This document shows positions 1-5,625 of a DNA stretch of 10,809 nt, in pieces. Both the position numbers and the translations under genes were made by a program. The stretch lies in contig JBBTCG010000177.1 in NCBI GenBank assembly GCA_038043305.1, forward strand, positions 1 through 10,809, given 5' to 3'. Position 1 is the stretch's first letter; each line of letters opens with the position of its first letter. A model generated the notes under the pieces. The model worked only from the letters and a program-made list of their open reading frames with translations. It ran no database searches and was not told the origin of the DNA. Origin of the DNA: JACRCE01 sp038043305. GTDB taxonomy: Bacteria; Desulfobacterota; GWC2-55-46.

Positions 1-453
1 CGCCACCAGGTCCGAGTACGACCAGCCTCCATGGACCTGCTGCATGTCCATCGCTTTTGTGAGAAAGCCGTTTAAGTCGTCCACGTGTTCAAGCACCTCG
101 GCGCAGATGACTATGTCAAAGAGCGAATCCCCTTGTGCGGCGCGCAGTTTCGACACCGAGCAAACCATGTATTCTATGTCAAGCCCTGATTCATTCGCGT
201 GTTTTTTTGCGGCCTCTATTGCGATTGGTGATAGATCAATGCCGGCTACAAGCGCCCCTGACGCGGCAAACCTTTCGGCAAGCAGGCCGCCGCCGCAGCC
301 GACGTCAAGCGTCTTTTTGCCGGACAACCCGCCCGCCTTGTCTGAGAAGTAGTCAAACCTCAGCGGGTTTATCCTGTGCAGGGAAAATAGCCTGCCTGTC
401 GGGTTCCACCACTCAGCGCCGTACTTTTCAAATTTTTCGGTTTCGGTTGTCAT
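1..453 (-). CDS. ubiG: UbiG-like SAM-dependent O-methyltransferase, partial (C-terminus beyond window)
   Basis: The first 151 residues are visible. UbiG performs the O-methylation steps of ubiquinone synthesis (2-polyprenyl-6-hydroxyphenol and 3-demethylubiquinol methylation) at the cytoplasmic membrane face. The N-terminus has the UbiG hallmark EKYGAEWWNPTG (residues 9-20) followed by LHRINPLR (25-32). The SAM-binding motif I LDVGCGGG is at 49-56, the acidic loop GIDLS at 71-75, and the post-motif EVLEHVDD at 119-126. These regions match UbiG better than a generic methyltransferase. From about residue 138 the usual LKPGG-type motif is missing and the sequence reads QQVHGGWSYSD, so the last 14 or so residues before the edge are poorly explained. 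No clear Shine-Dalgarno precedes the ATG. The gene lies 174 bases downstream of apbE on the same strand. The family call is strong. In an organism without ubiquinone the substrate could be a related quinol. Confidence 0.85.
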   Translation of the reverse strand, partial: MTTETEKFEKYGAEWWNPTGRLFSLHRINPLRFDYFSDKAGGLSGKKTLDVGCGGGLLAERFAASGALVAGIDLSPIAIEAAKKHANESGLDIEYMVCSVSKLRAAQGDSLFDIVICAEVLEHVDDLNGFLTKAMDMQQVHGGWSYSDLVA

Positions 454-466
454 TGGTACTGTTTAT

Positions 467-489
467 GTTGGGTCTGCCCTACACCCAAC
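467..489. repeat. Inverted repeat (7-bp stem) in the ubiG leader
   Basis: GTTGGGT (467-473) and ACCCAAC (483-489) are perfect inverted arms around a 9-base loop. They lie 14 bases before the ubiG start on its transcribed strand. There is no T-run, so this is not a terminator. It may be a dispersed palindromic element or a leader hairpin. Confidence 0.5.
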
Positions 490-626
490 CTGCAACTTTT
501 ACGCATCACCGTCTTTCAGAATATAGCACACAGGCTTGTTATTTTACACTATTTGATATAGGTTGCCGCGCGGGCAATATTAGTATTCGTCAGCCTTGGT
601 GTTTGTTCCCTATTAAAGTTTTTTGG

Positions 627-652
627 CCTACCTTTTTTTCAAAAAAGGTAGG
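627..652. repeat. Perfect 12-bp palindrome overlapping the apbE stop codon
   Basis: CCTACCTTTTTT (627-638) pairs with AAAAAAGGTAGG (641-652) across a 2-base centre (11 pairs with a 4-base loop if folded as RNA). It encodes the last residues of ApbE (LPFLKKR) and its TAG stop. On the minus strand the stem is followed by GGCCAAAAAAC rather than U, so it is not a canonical intrinsic terminator. It could still protect or end the apbE transcript. Confidence 0.55.
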
Positions 653-1509
653 TTGCCCTTGAACCCGGTTGACACAGTGACGTGTCCGTTTGCATCCACG
701 ATTATTGCCTCTGTGTCGGGAAGTCTTTCTATGAGCGCCATGCCGGCCTCGGGCCCCATGACGAACACGGCGGTTGAAAGTCCGTCGGCAGTTACCGGGT
801 CTTTTGCTATGATTGTAACGCTTTGCGCCAGAGCTGCCGGAAAGCCGGTTTTGGGGTCAATGATATGGTGATAGCGCGTGTCGTTAACCATGAAGTACCG
901 TTCGTAGTCGCCGGATGTGGCAATTGCGCCGTTTACAACGAAAGCCTCGCCAAGGAATTTACTACCCTCCCTTGGGTGTTGTATGCCTATGGTCATTGGT
1001 TTTTCTGAAACCTTGTTCTGAAATATCGCCATGTCCCCGCCGGCCTTTATAATCCCGCGTCTTACGTTGTTTTGTTTCAGCGTCATAGCAGCTTTTCCTA
1101 TGATGTAGCCCTTTGCGATGCCGCCAAGATTGAGCGTCATGCCGCGCTCTTTAAGGCCGATGGTTTGCGCGGCTCTGTCAATGGCCGCCTTCCTGTAGTT
1201 TACGAGAGGGAGGAGTTTATTTACCTCATCGCGCTCGGGCACCTTGCCGGACTCCGCTGAAAAACCCCACAGCGGCGCAAGAGAGCCGATAGTCGGATCA
1301 AATGCGCCGTCTGAAAGTTTAGCCACGGCCAGTGCGGCCTCCATGACTTCCATTACCTCCGGCGACACCTTGACAGCGCCTGCGCCCGCGTTTTTCGACA
1401 CCATTGATACGTCGCTTGTCGGTATGTAACTGCTCAAAAGCGCCTCAAGCCTTTTTATCTCGGCAAAGGCGGCCTTTACAGCCTTGTCGCTGTCGGCTGT
1501 CTCGTCCAT
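628..1509 (-). CDS. apbE: ApbE FAD:protein FMN transferase, catalytic part (5' end cut off by an in-frame TGA)
   Basis: ApbE attaches FMN covalently, through a phosphoester, to Ser/Thr of exported flavoproteins such as RnfG and NqrC, using FAD and Mg2+. The core signatures are present: GGIAKGYI in the middle, then AIATSGDYERYF, and RYHHIIDPKTGFPA as the metal/flavin-binding His-x-Ile-x-Asp-Pro-x-Thr-Gly motif. The first in-frame ATG encodes MDETADSD, which leaves out the export/anchor segment and the MGT strand that normally start the fold. The upstream 50 codons are in the same frame, separated only by one TGA at 1531-1533. With readthrough the protein would be 351 residues, the usual family length. 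As it stands, this piece would stay in the cytoplasm and lack part of the first strand, so it is probably non-functional unless the TGA is an error or is read through. Confidence 0.85.
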   Translation of the reverse strand: MDETADSDKAVKAAFAEIKRLEALLSSYIPTSDVSMVSKNAGAGAVKVSPEVMEVMEAALAVAKLSDGAFDPTIGSLAPLWGFSAESGKVPERDEVNKLLPLVNYRKAAIDRAAQTIGLKERGMTLNLGGIAKGYIIGKAAMTLKQNNVRRGIIKAGGDMAIFQNKVSEKPMTIGIQHPREGSKFLGEAFVVNGAIATSGDYERYFMVNDTRYHHIIDPKTGFPAALAQSVTIIAKDPVTADGLSTAVFVMGPEAGMALIERLPDTEAIIVDANGHVTVSTGFKGNLPFLKKR

Positions 1510-1528
1510 TATCGTTATCTCGACGATA
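1510..1528. repeat. Small hairpin 2 bases after the apbE TGA
   Basis: TATCGT (1510-1515) and ACGATA (1523-1528) form a 6-bp stem around a 7-base loop. On the coding strand it begins two bases after the in-frame TGA. It lacks the GGU/G-rich apical loop and spacing of known bacterial SECIS elements, so it is recorded as a structure only. Confidence 0.4.
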
Positions 1529-1530
1529 GT

Positions 1531-1683
1531 TCACATGAGCATACGCGAGTAGGTAACGCTGTCCTTCCCTTTTGCGGCGTGTTTGTAGTAGAAGGGGATT
1601 GCCATGATGAAGAACACGCCAATCACGATGGCTGAATAGATGAAAAGGTGCGCCTTACGATTTTGAGCGGTGTTTTGTGTCAT
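1531..1683 (-). pseudogene. apbE: ApbE N-terminal fragment: cytoplasmic tail, membrane helix and Met of the MGT motif
   Basis: This is a 50-residue open frame starting MTQNTAQNRKAH, with a single hydrophobic helix at about residues 13-33 and then a polar stretch ending TYSRMLM before TGA. Reading on in the same frame gives TIVEITIMDE, so the junction is MLM-stop-TIVEITI. This matches the ApbE consensus MGTxxxIxV with the Gly codon GGA replaced by TGA. A start at 1683 is preferred because GGAAAAATCAG lies directly upstream, and because an upstream in-frame extension to 1812 would translate the terminator hairpin. The helix explains how the full enzyme would be anchored or exported. The two parts are one gene separated by a single nonsense codon. 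Mutation, sequencing error and readthrough cannot be told apart from the sequence. Confidence 0.75.
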
Positions 1684-1697
1684 CTGATTTTTCCAAT

Positions 1698-1737
1698 AAA
1701 AAAAGGATAAGAGGCACGGGCCGCTTATCCTTTTTTT
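1698..1737 (-). terminator. Symmetric intrinsic terminator after the dksA-like gene, possible apbE attenuator
   Basis: A 7-bp stem, GGATAAG (1705-1711) with CTTATCC (1724-1730), is topped by an inner GGC/GCC pair around ACGG. It is flanked by A7 (1698-1704) and T7 (1731-1737), so it can terminate in either direction. On the minus strand it lies 101 bases after the dksA-like stop and ends only 14 bases before the apbE ATG. That leaves no room for an apbE promoter behind it, so apbE expression would depend on passing this hairpin. Confidence 0.8.
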
Positions 1738-1838
1738 ATCTCTCTTAGAGTTTAATTCCCCGCAGCTTGCCACGCGATATCGTTTGCTCTCCCCGATGGG
1801 GAAAGGGGACATGGAAAAAAGTAATTGTTAGAGGCGGC
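1738..1838 (-). other. Possible structured leader between the dksA-like gene and the apbE terminator
   Basis: This is a 101-base non-coding stretch. Read on the minus strand it contains CTTTCCCC-ATC-GGGGAGAG (an 8-bp stem with one G-U pair and a 3-base loop), a region rich in GCAAAC, GGCAAG and GCGGGG strings, and then the terminator. The arrangement of hairpin, conserved-looking loop region and terminator resembles an attenuator or riboswitch leader, but I could not match it to a known class. Confidence 0.3.
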
Positions 1839-2417
1839 CTAAAACTCCTCGTCTTCCGTGTCCGCCCGCTCCATGATGCCGAGGCCGGACTCTTCTTCGA
1901 CCCTGCCCTTTATCTTTTGTTCGCGTTCCTGCTTTGACTGACACTCGACGCACACGCGGGTGAAAGGCAGTGCGCGGAGTCTGTTTTCCGCTATCGGCTC
2001 TCCGCACTCTTCGCAGCCGCCGTATGTATTGTCCTTGATGCGCTCAAGCGCGTCTTCAATCTCAGCGAGTTTTCCCCTGTCCCTGTCGCCGAACATGAGA
2101 TTCAGCTCGCGCTCGCGCTCGTTGCTTGCTATGTCGTAGATGTCGCCTATCTCGAACTTTTGCGTGTTGCTCTCGCTTCTGACCTTCTCGGATACCTCTT
2201 GAAGTATACGCGCCTTGGCCTCTTTGAGCTTTTGCGTTACCTCTTTTTTGAAGGGTATCTTTGCGCTCGGGGCGCTCGGCTTTGCCTTTGCCTTCGTTGG
2301 TTTAGCCGCAACAGGAGCGGCTTTCTTCGTTGCTTGTCGCAAGGCAACAGGCTTCTTGACCGCCTTTTTTGGTTTTGTCGTCAATGCTTTTTTGGCTTTT
2401 GTTTTTGTATTTGGCAT
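1839..2417 (-). CDS. DksA/TraR-family zinc-finger RNA polymerase-binding factor with long basic N-terminus
   Basis: The protein has 192 residues. DksA-like proteins enter the RNA polymerase secondary channel and tune promoter output, usually with ppGpp. The C-terminal half has the family signs: the coiled-coil tip motif DIYDIA (D92, D95, A97), then NERERELNL and RDRGKLAEIEDALERI, and a four-Cys zinc finger CEEC...CVEC (C135, C138, C156, C159) followed by QSKQEREQKI. E. coli DksA is 151 residues. The difference is an N-terminal tail of about 55 residues made mostly of Lys, Ala, Pro and Thr, like histone-H1-like tails, and an acidic C-terminus (DTEDEEF). The ATG at 2417 is chosen over an in-frame TTG at 2423, because the TTG lies three bases from the -10 box and would precede the transcription start. 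No Shine-Dalgarno is visible. Family certain; whether it is the main DksA or a paralogue is not. Confidence 0.92.
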   Translation of the reverse strand: MPNTKTKAKKALTTKPKKAVKKPVALRQATKKAAPVAAKPTKAKAKPSAPSAKIPFKKEVTQKLKEAKARILQEVSEKVRSESNTQKFEIGDIYDIASNERERELNLMFGDRDRGKLAEIEDALERIKDNTYGGCEECGEPIAENRLRALPFTRVCVECQSKQEREQKIKGRVEEESGLGIMERADTEDEEF

Positions 2418-2425
2418 AGCCAAGT

Positions 2426-2453
2426 AGTATACTGATTTTTAAGTTGTTGTCAA
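2426..2453 (-). promoter_or_regulatory. Sigma-70-type promoter for the dksA-like gene, giving a near-leaderless mRNA
   Basis: On the minus strand there is a perfect -35 TTGACA (2453-2448), a 16-base spacer and a -10 TATACT (2431-2426, five of six consensus). Only eight bases separate the -10 from the ATG. Transcription should therefore start within a few bases of the start codon, which fits the absence of a ribosome binding site. Confidence 0.75.
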
Positions 2454-2528
2454 TGGTAATTTTTAGTAACAAAATCAAGTAGTTACACCGTAGCATCTTT
2501 GTCGGGTGCTTTTGGCTCACAAAAGATA

Positions 2529-2557
2529 TTAAGATTTTTGGCGTAGTATGATATAAG
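2529..2557 (+). promoter_or_regulatory. Candidate promoter for mnmG-rsmG
   Basis: TTAAGA (2529-2534, four of six to TTGACA), a 17-base spacer and TATAAG (2552-2557, five of six to TATAAT). The -10 overlaps the first copy of an 11-base tandem repeat. The leader to the mnmG ATG would be about 110 bases and would include a GC hairpin and a parS site. Confidence 0.4.
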
Positions 2558-2575
2558 ACCGTGATAAGACCGTGA
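2554..2575 (+). repeat. Perfect tandem repeat, 2 x 11 bases (TAAGACCGTGA)
   Basis: Two exact adjacent copies. The core ACCGTGA recurs next to both parS palindromes: in reverse at 2631-2637, and in direct copies at 5283-5302. Confidence 0.8.
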
Positions 2576-2585
2576 AAGGATGCAA

Positions 2586-2620
2586 CCCCCTAACCCCCTA
2601 AATCCCCCTTATCAGGGGGA
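2586..2620 (+). repeat. C-rich direct repeats and GC hairpin in the mnmG leader
   Basis: CCCCCTAA occurs twice in tandem (2586-2601). It is followed by a hairpin, TCCCCCT (2603-2609) with AGGGGGA (2614-2620) around TATC. No T-run follows. It looks like a dispersed palindromic repeat unit rather than a terminator. Confidence 0.6.
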
Positions 2621-2625
2621 CTTCT

Positions 2626-2661
2626 ACGGTTCACGGTATTTACACGTTCCACGTGGAACAT
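2626..2661 (+). promoter_or_regulatory. parS: parS-type ParB-binding site within a 36-base conserved block (copy 1)
   Basis: A perfect 14-base palindrome GTTCCACGTGGAAC (2646-2659) matches the parS consensus TGTTTCACGTGAAACA, with the changes made symmetrically in both arms. ParB binds such sites and spreads as a CTP clamp; ParA then segregates the region. The palindrome sits at one end of a longer block that also holds ACGGTTCACGGT (2626-2637). The whole block recurs inverted after rsmG. It lies 15 bases before the mnmG ATG, so bound ParB could also affect mnmG transcription. Confidence 0.88.
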
Positions 2662-2675
2662 TGGTGCAGGTTTGC

Positions 2676-4574
2676 ATGGAGACTAAAAAAAGATACGACG
2701 TTATTGTGATAGGCGCGGGACATGCCGGGTGCGAGGCCGTCCTTGCAGTCAATCGCATGGGGCGCAATGCGCTTAACTGCCTTGTCCTGACCATGAACCT
2801 TGACACCATTGGCCAGATGTCATGTAACCCGGCCATAGGCGGCATTGCCAAGGGGCATATCGTCAGGGAGATTGACGCGCTTGGCGGCGAGATGCCAAAG
2901 GCCGCCGATGATACGGCCATTCAGTTCAGGATATTGAACCATAGCAAGGGGCCTGCGGTGCGGGCAACGCGGGCGCAGGCCGACCGGGTTTTGTACAGGC
3001 AGCGCATGAAGGCAGCGCTTGAAAAGGCTGAACACGTGCATCTGAGGCAGGGCATTGTTGAGGCGATAATCACACGAGAGCAAGGCGCGAGGGTTGTTGA
3101 AGGCGTTAGGCTTGATACCGGGGAGGTTTTCAAGTCGAGAGCGGTTATTGTAACCACAGGGACTTTTTTGAATGGTCTTATTCATATAGGGTCAATGAGT
3201 TTTCCCGGTGGCAGGGCAGGGGATCAGGCAAGCATCGGTCTTTCAGCCTCGTTAAAGGAGCTTGGTTTTACCATCGGACGAATGAAAACAGGCACATGCG
3301 CCCGGCTTGATGCAAGGACAATCGCCTTTGCAAAAACAGAGGTTCAGGAGTTGCAGGACTCATCGCTCATCAGGCCGTTTTCCTCGCGCACAAAGGGGTT
3401 TGACAGGCAACAACTGCCCTGCCATATAACCTATACAAACGAAAAAACGCATGAGGTTATAAGGAAAAACCTTGACCGCTCCCCATTATACAGCGGTCGT
3501 ATCTCAGGCATTGGGCCGCGTTACTGTCCGTCAATCGAGGACAAGGTCGTAAAGTTCCCGGAAAGGACGCGGCATCAGGTGTTTTTGGAGCCAGAGGGGT
3601 TTCATACAAACGAGATATATCCGAACGGCCTTTCTACCTCCCTTCCCATGGATGTTCAGCTTGAGTTTTTGCGAACCATCAAAGGGCTTGAAGACGTCGA
3701 GGTCTTGCGCCCCGGCTATGCAATCGAGTATGACTGTATTGACCCGACCCAGCTTAAGCCGAGCCTTGAGGCCAAGTTTGTTGAAGGACTTTTTTTTGCA
3801 GGCCAGATAAACGGCACGTCAGGTTATGAAGAGGCCGCGGCGCAAGGTCTTATGGCTGGCATAAACGCGGGACTTAAGGTTAGGGGCATGGAACCGTGTA
3901 TCCTCAGCCGCTCCGAGGCATACATCGGCGTGATGATAGACGATCTGGTAACAAAGGGCGTAAGCGAACCGTACAGGATGTTTACCTCAAGGGCTGAGTA
4001 CAGGCTGCTCTTGAGGGAGGATAACGCTGAGATGAGGCTAAGAGAGATCGGGTTTAAGGCTGGGGTCGTAAGTGAAGACGACTACGCCATTTTTCTTGAG
4101 AAAAAAAGGCTTATTGAGCGGACAATGAAGTTTATGGAAGAAACCCGCATTAACCCAACGAGCGCGGTTAATGACAGGCTCAAGGCAATCGGCGCTGAGA
4201 CAATCAAAAAAACCACGACGCTCAAAGAACTCCTTAGAAGGCAAGGTATGGACATGGAGGCCGTATATCGGCTTGCCAACGTTAAGCTGGAGCTTCCCGC
4301 CGATATAAAAGAGGCTGTTGAGGTCGAGACAAAGTACGAAGGCTACATAAAGCGTGAGGCCGAGGAGGTGGAAAGGTTTGGCCGCTTGGAGGCGATAAGG
4401 ATACCGTTTGAGTTGGCTTATGAGGAGGTGTCCGGTCTTTCAAGGGAGATACGCGAAAAACTTGGAAGACTAAGGCCGATATCCATCGGACAGGCGGCAA
4501 GGGCATCTGGCGTAACGCCTGCGGCAATATCCATGTTAATGGTGCATCTTAAAAAGACGGGTGTGTACAGATGA
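2676..4574 (+). CDS. mnmG: tRNA uridine-5-carboxymethylaminomethyl modification enzyme MnmG (GidA)
   Basis: MnmG, with MnmE, installs carboxymethylaminomethyl at C5 of the wobble uridine of certain tRNAs, using FAD, NADH and methylene-THF. The protein has 632 residues (E. coli 629). The FAD-binding motif VIGAGHAGCEA is near the N-terminus (residues 11-21), followed by MSCNPAIGG with conserved C50. GPRYCPSIEDK carries the second conserved cysteine, C284. The C-terminal helical domain has the typical SREIREKLGRLRPISIGQAARASGVTP region. The start at METKKRYD is chosen because it gives the family length and N-terminus. An in-frame ATG at 2580 would add 32 residues translated from repeats and the parS site. 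A weak GCAGG precedes the start. Its TGA overlaps the rsmG ATG as ATGA, showing translational coupling. Confidence 0.97.
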   Translation: METKKRYDVIVIGAGHAGCEAVLAVNRMGRNALNCLVLTMNLDTIGQMSCNPAIGGIAKGHIVREIDALGGEMPKAADDTAIQFRILNHSKGPAVRATRAQADRVLYRQRMKAALEKAEHVHLRQGIVEAIITREQGARVVEGVRLDTGEVFKSRAVIVTTGTFLNGLIHIGSMSFPGGRAGDQASIGLSASLKELGFTIGRMKTGTCARLDARTIAFAKTEVQELQDSSLIRPFSSRTKGFDRQQLPCHITYTNEKTHEVIRKNLDRSPLYSGRISGIGPRYCPSIEDKVVKFPERTRHQVFLEPEGFHTNEIYPNGLSTSLPMDVQLEFLRTIKGLEDVEVLRPGYAIEYDCIDPTQLKPSLEAKFVEGLFFAGQINGTSGYEEAAAQGLMAGINAGLKVRGMEPCILSRSEAYIGVMIDDLVTKGVSEPYRMFTSRAEYRLLLREDNAEMRLREIGFKAGVVSEDDYAIFLEKKRLIERTMKFMEETRINPTSAVNDRLKAIGAETIKKTTTLKELLRRQGMDMEAVYRLANVKLELPADIKEAVEVETKYEGYIKREAEEVERFGRLEAIRIPFELAYEEVSGLSREIREKLGRLRPISIGQAARASGVTPAAISMLMVHLKKTGVYR

Positions 4575-5251
4575 GAAACGGGATTGAAGACATCCTTATG
4601 GATGGCGCAACGCAACTTGGCATTACGCTCCCCCAGGAGGCGATAGAGCGGTTCTTTATCTACCTTTCAGAACTCAAAAAGTGGAATCAGAAGATAAACC
4701 TTACCTCAATTGAATCCGATAGGGATATACTGATAAGGCACTTTCTTGATTCAATGACCGTGTATCCGTTCGTGAGCCATTCAAAGCGCATCCTTGATAT
4801 AGGCTCAGGCGCCGGTTTTCCCGGAATACCCCTCAAGATAATTGACCCTGCGCTTGAAGTCATTCTTGTGGACTCCGTTGCGAAGAAGGTGTCCTTTATG
4901 CGGCATATAATAAGGACGCTTGGGCTGGCAACGGGAGGCAACGGGATTCATGCCCTGCATTCGCGCATAGAGGACGCCGCCTTTATTGAGAGGCATAAAG
5001 GATATTTTGACCGCATAATCTCCCGCGCCTTTTCAGAGCTTGAGGTATTTGTAAGGCTTGCCCTTCCCCTTTGCACCCCGGGCGGAAAGATAATCGCCAT
5101 GAAAGGCCCGAAATTAGGGCCAAAGTTAGGGCAAGAGTTAAAGGGTATGGGCACAGTCAATGGAGTGAGCGCTGCGACTGTACACGAGGTTTCCTTGCCG
5201 TTTTCAGACAGGCGGACAACCATAATAGTATTTGAAAAGTTGGTTGGGTAA
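4571..5251 (+). CDS. rsmG: 16S rRNA (guanine-527-N7)-methyltransferase RsmG (GidB)
   Basis: RsmG methylates N7 of G527 in the 530 loop of 16S rRNA with SAM; its loss gives low-level streptomycin resistance in several bacteria. The protein has 226 residues (E. coli 207). Family signatures are KWNQKINLTSI (37-47), LIRHFLDSM (54-62), the SAM motif LDIGSGAGFPGIPL (75-88), VDSVAKKVSF (100-109) and ISRAFSELEVFVRL. The start overlaps the mnmG stop by four bases and no other start fits. It is followed almost at once by the second parS block, as expected for the mnmG-rsmG-parAB neighbourhood. Confidence 0.97.
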   Translation: MRNGIEDILMDGATQLGITLPQEAIERFFIYLSELKKWNQKINLTSIESDRDILIRHFLDSMTVYPFVSHSKRILDIGSGAGFPGIPLKIIDPALEVILVDSVAKKVSFMRHIIRTLGLATGGNGIHALHSRIEDAAFIERHKGYFDRIISRAFSELEVFVRLALPLCTPGGKIIAMKGPKLGPKLGQELKGMGTVNGVSAATVHEVSLPFSDRRTTIIVFEKLVG

Positions 5252-5258
5252 CAAGGTG

Positions 5259-5294
5259 ATGTTCCACGTGGAACGTATAAAGACCGTGAACCGT
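5259..5294 (-). promoter_or_regulatory. parS: parS-type ParB-binding site within a 36-base conserved block (copy 2, inverted)
   Basis: The same 14-base palindrome, GTTCCACGTGGAAC, lies at 5261-5274, 9 bases after the rsmG stop. Read on the minus strand, the 36-base block matches copy 1 at 34 of 36 positions, including the flanking ACGGTTCACGGT. The flank is extended here by a further CCGTGA (5297-5302). Confidence 0.88.
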
Positions 5295-5302
5295 GACCGT
5301 GA
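5283..5302 (+). repeat. Three tandem ACCGTGA/CCGTGA units next to parS copy 2
   Basis: ACCGTGA (5283-5289), ACCGTGA (5290-5296) and CCGTGA (5297-5302) lie in a row directly against the parS palindrome. The same heptamer forms the 11-base tandem repeat upstream of mnmG. Confidence 0.7.
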
Positions 5303-5323
5303 AAGTACGTAGGATGGTGTGAT

Positions 5324-5351
5324 GGACAATTCCTTGGCCTGTCCCTTTTTT
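5324..5351 (+). terminator. Candidate weak terminator after rsmG
   Basis: A 5-bp stem GGACA/TGTCC (5324-5328, 5340-5344) is followed by C and six T (5346-5351), then GTTTT. The stem is short and the loop is 11 bases, so efficiency is doubtful. The position fits the end of the mnmG-rsmG transcript. Confidence 0.35.
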
Positions 5352-5365
5352 GTTTTGGATAGACC

Positions 5366-5388
5366 CCTTCTCCCCAAAGGGGAGAAGG
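5366..5388. repeat. Perfect 10-bp hairpin in the rsmG-parA intergenic region
   Basis: CCTTCTCCCC (5366-5375) and GGGGAGAAGG (5379-5388) around AAA. It is followed by a GC-rich stretch (5389-5427) with CTGCCCTC and GAGGGGGCAG that can fold back around CGCGGAAGCG. No T-run follows. It looks like a dispersed palindromic repeat. Confidence 0.65.
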
Positions 5389-5431
5389 CTGGGCCTGCCC
5401 TCGCGGAAGCGGGGGATGAGGGGGCAGTTTT

Positions 5432-5564
5432 GTAGGGTGGGCATTGCCCGCCAATCAAATGCCTTCTCGCTTGAAACACAGGGAATGGTTTGTTGTGTGC
5501 CGTCAGGAGCTTCCTCCTGATGGCGTCAGCTTCGCAATGTTTTGGCGGGCAATGCCCGCCCTAC
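5432..5564. mobile_element. Putative 133-base MITE-like element with 23-base terminal inverted repeats
   Basis: The ends 5432-5454 and 5542-5564 are inverted copies at 22 of 23 positions, each beginning GTAGGG from the outside. Each arm can also form its own small hairpin (GGCGGGC/GCCCGCC type). The interior holds an 11-bp stem (5499-5509 with 5514-5524, one G-U pair) around CTTC. There is no coding capacity and no obvious target-site duplication. Together with the neighbouring hairpins it fills most of the space between rsmG and parA. The size and structure fit a miniature inverted-repeat or REP/BIME-type element. Mobility is inferred, not seen. Confidence 0.55.
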
Positions 5565-5625
5565 CGGAGAGCCTTGCCCTTTGCCTTGCTTTTTCGCGGT
5601 CACGGCCTCTACAAATAAAAACCGC

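Noticed and set aside
135..662. Plus-strand open frames opposite ubiG, apbE and the DksA-like gene
   Set aside because: They are antisense to clear family members, have no ribosome sites and no recognisable protein features.
1531..1533. TGA read as glycine (alternative genetic code)
   Set aside because: mnmG and parB end with TGA at the expected family lengths, and the mnmG TGA overlaps the rsmG ATG, so TGA is a stop here.
1510..1533. Selenocysteine codon with SECIS hairpin in apbE
   Set aside because: The position is a structural Gly in the family, not Cys, and the hairpin lacks the loop and spacing of bacterial SECIS elements.
2580..2675. Upstream ATG for mnmG adding 32 residues
   Set aside because: The extension translates C-rich repeats and the parS palindrome, and the downstream ATG gives the standard MnmG N-terminus and length.
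5432..5564. CRISPR array
   Set aside because: The repeats are inverted and paired once, without regularly spaced direct repeats or spacers.
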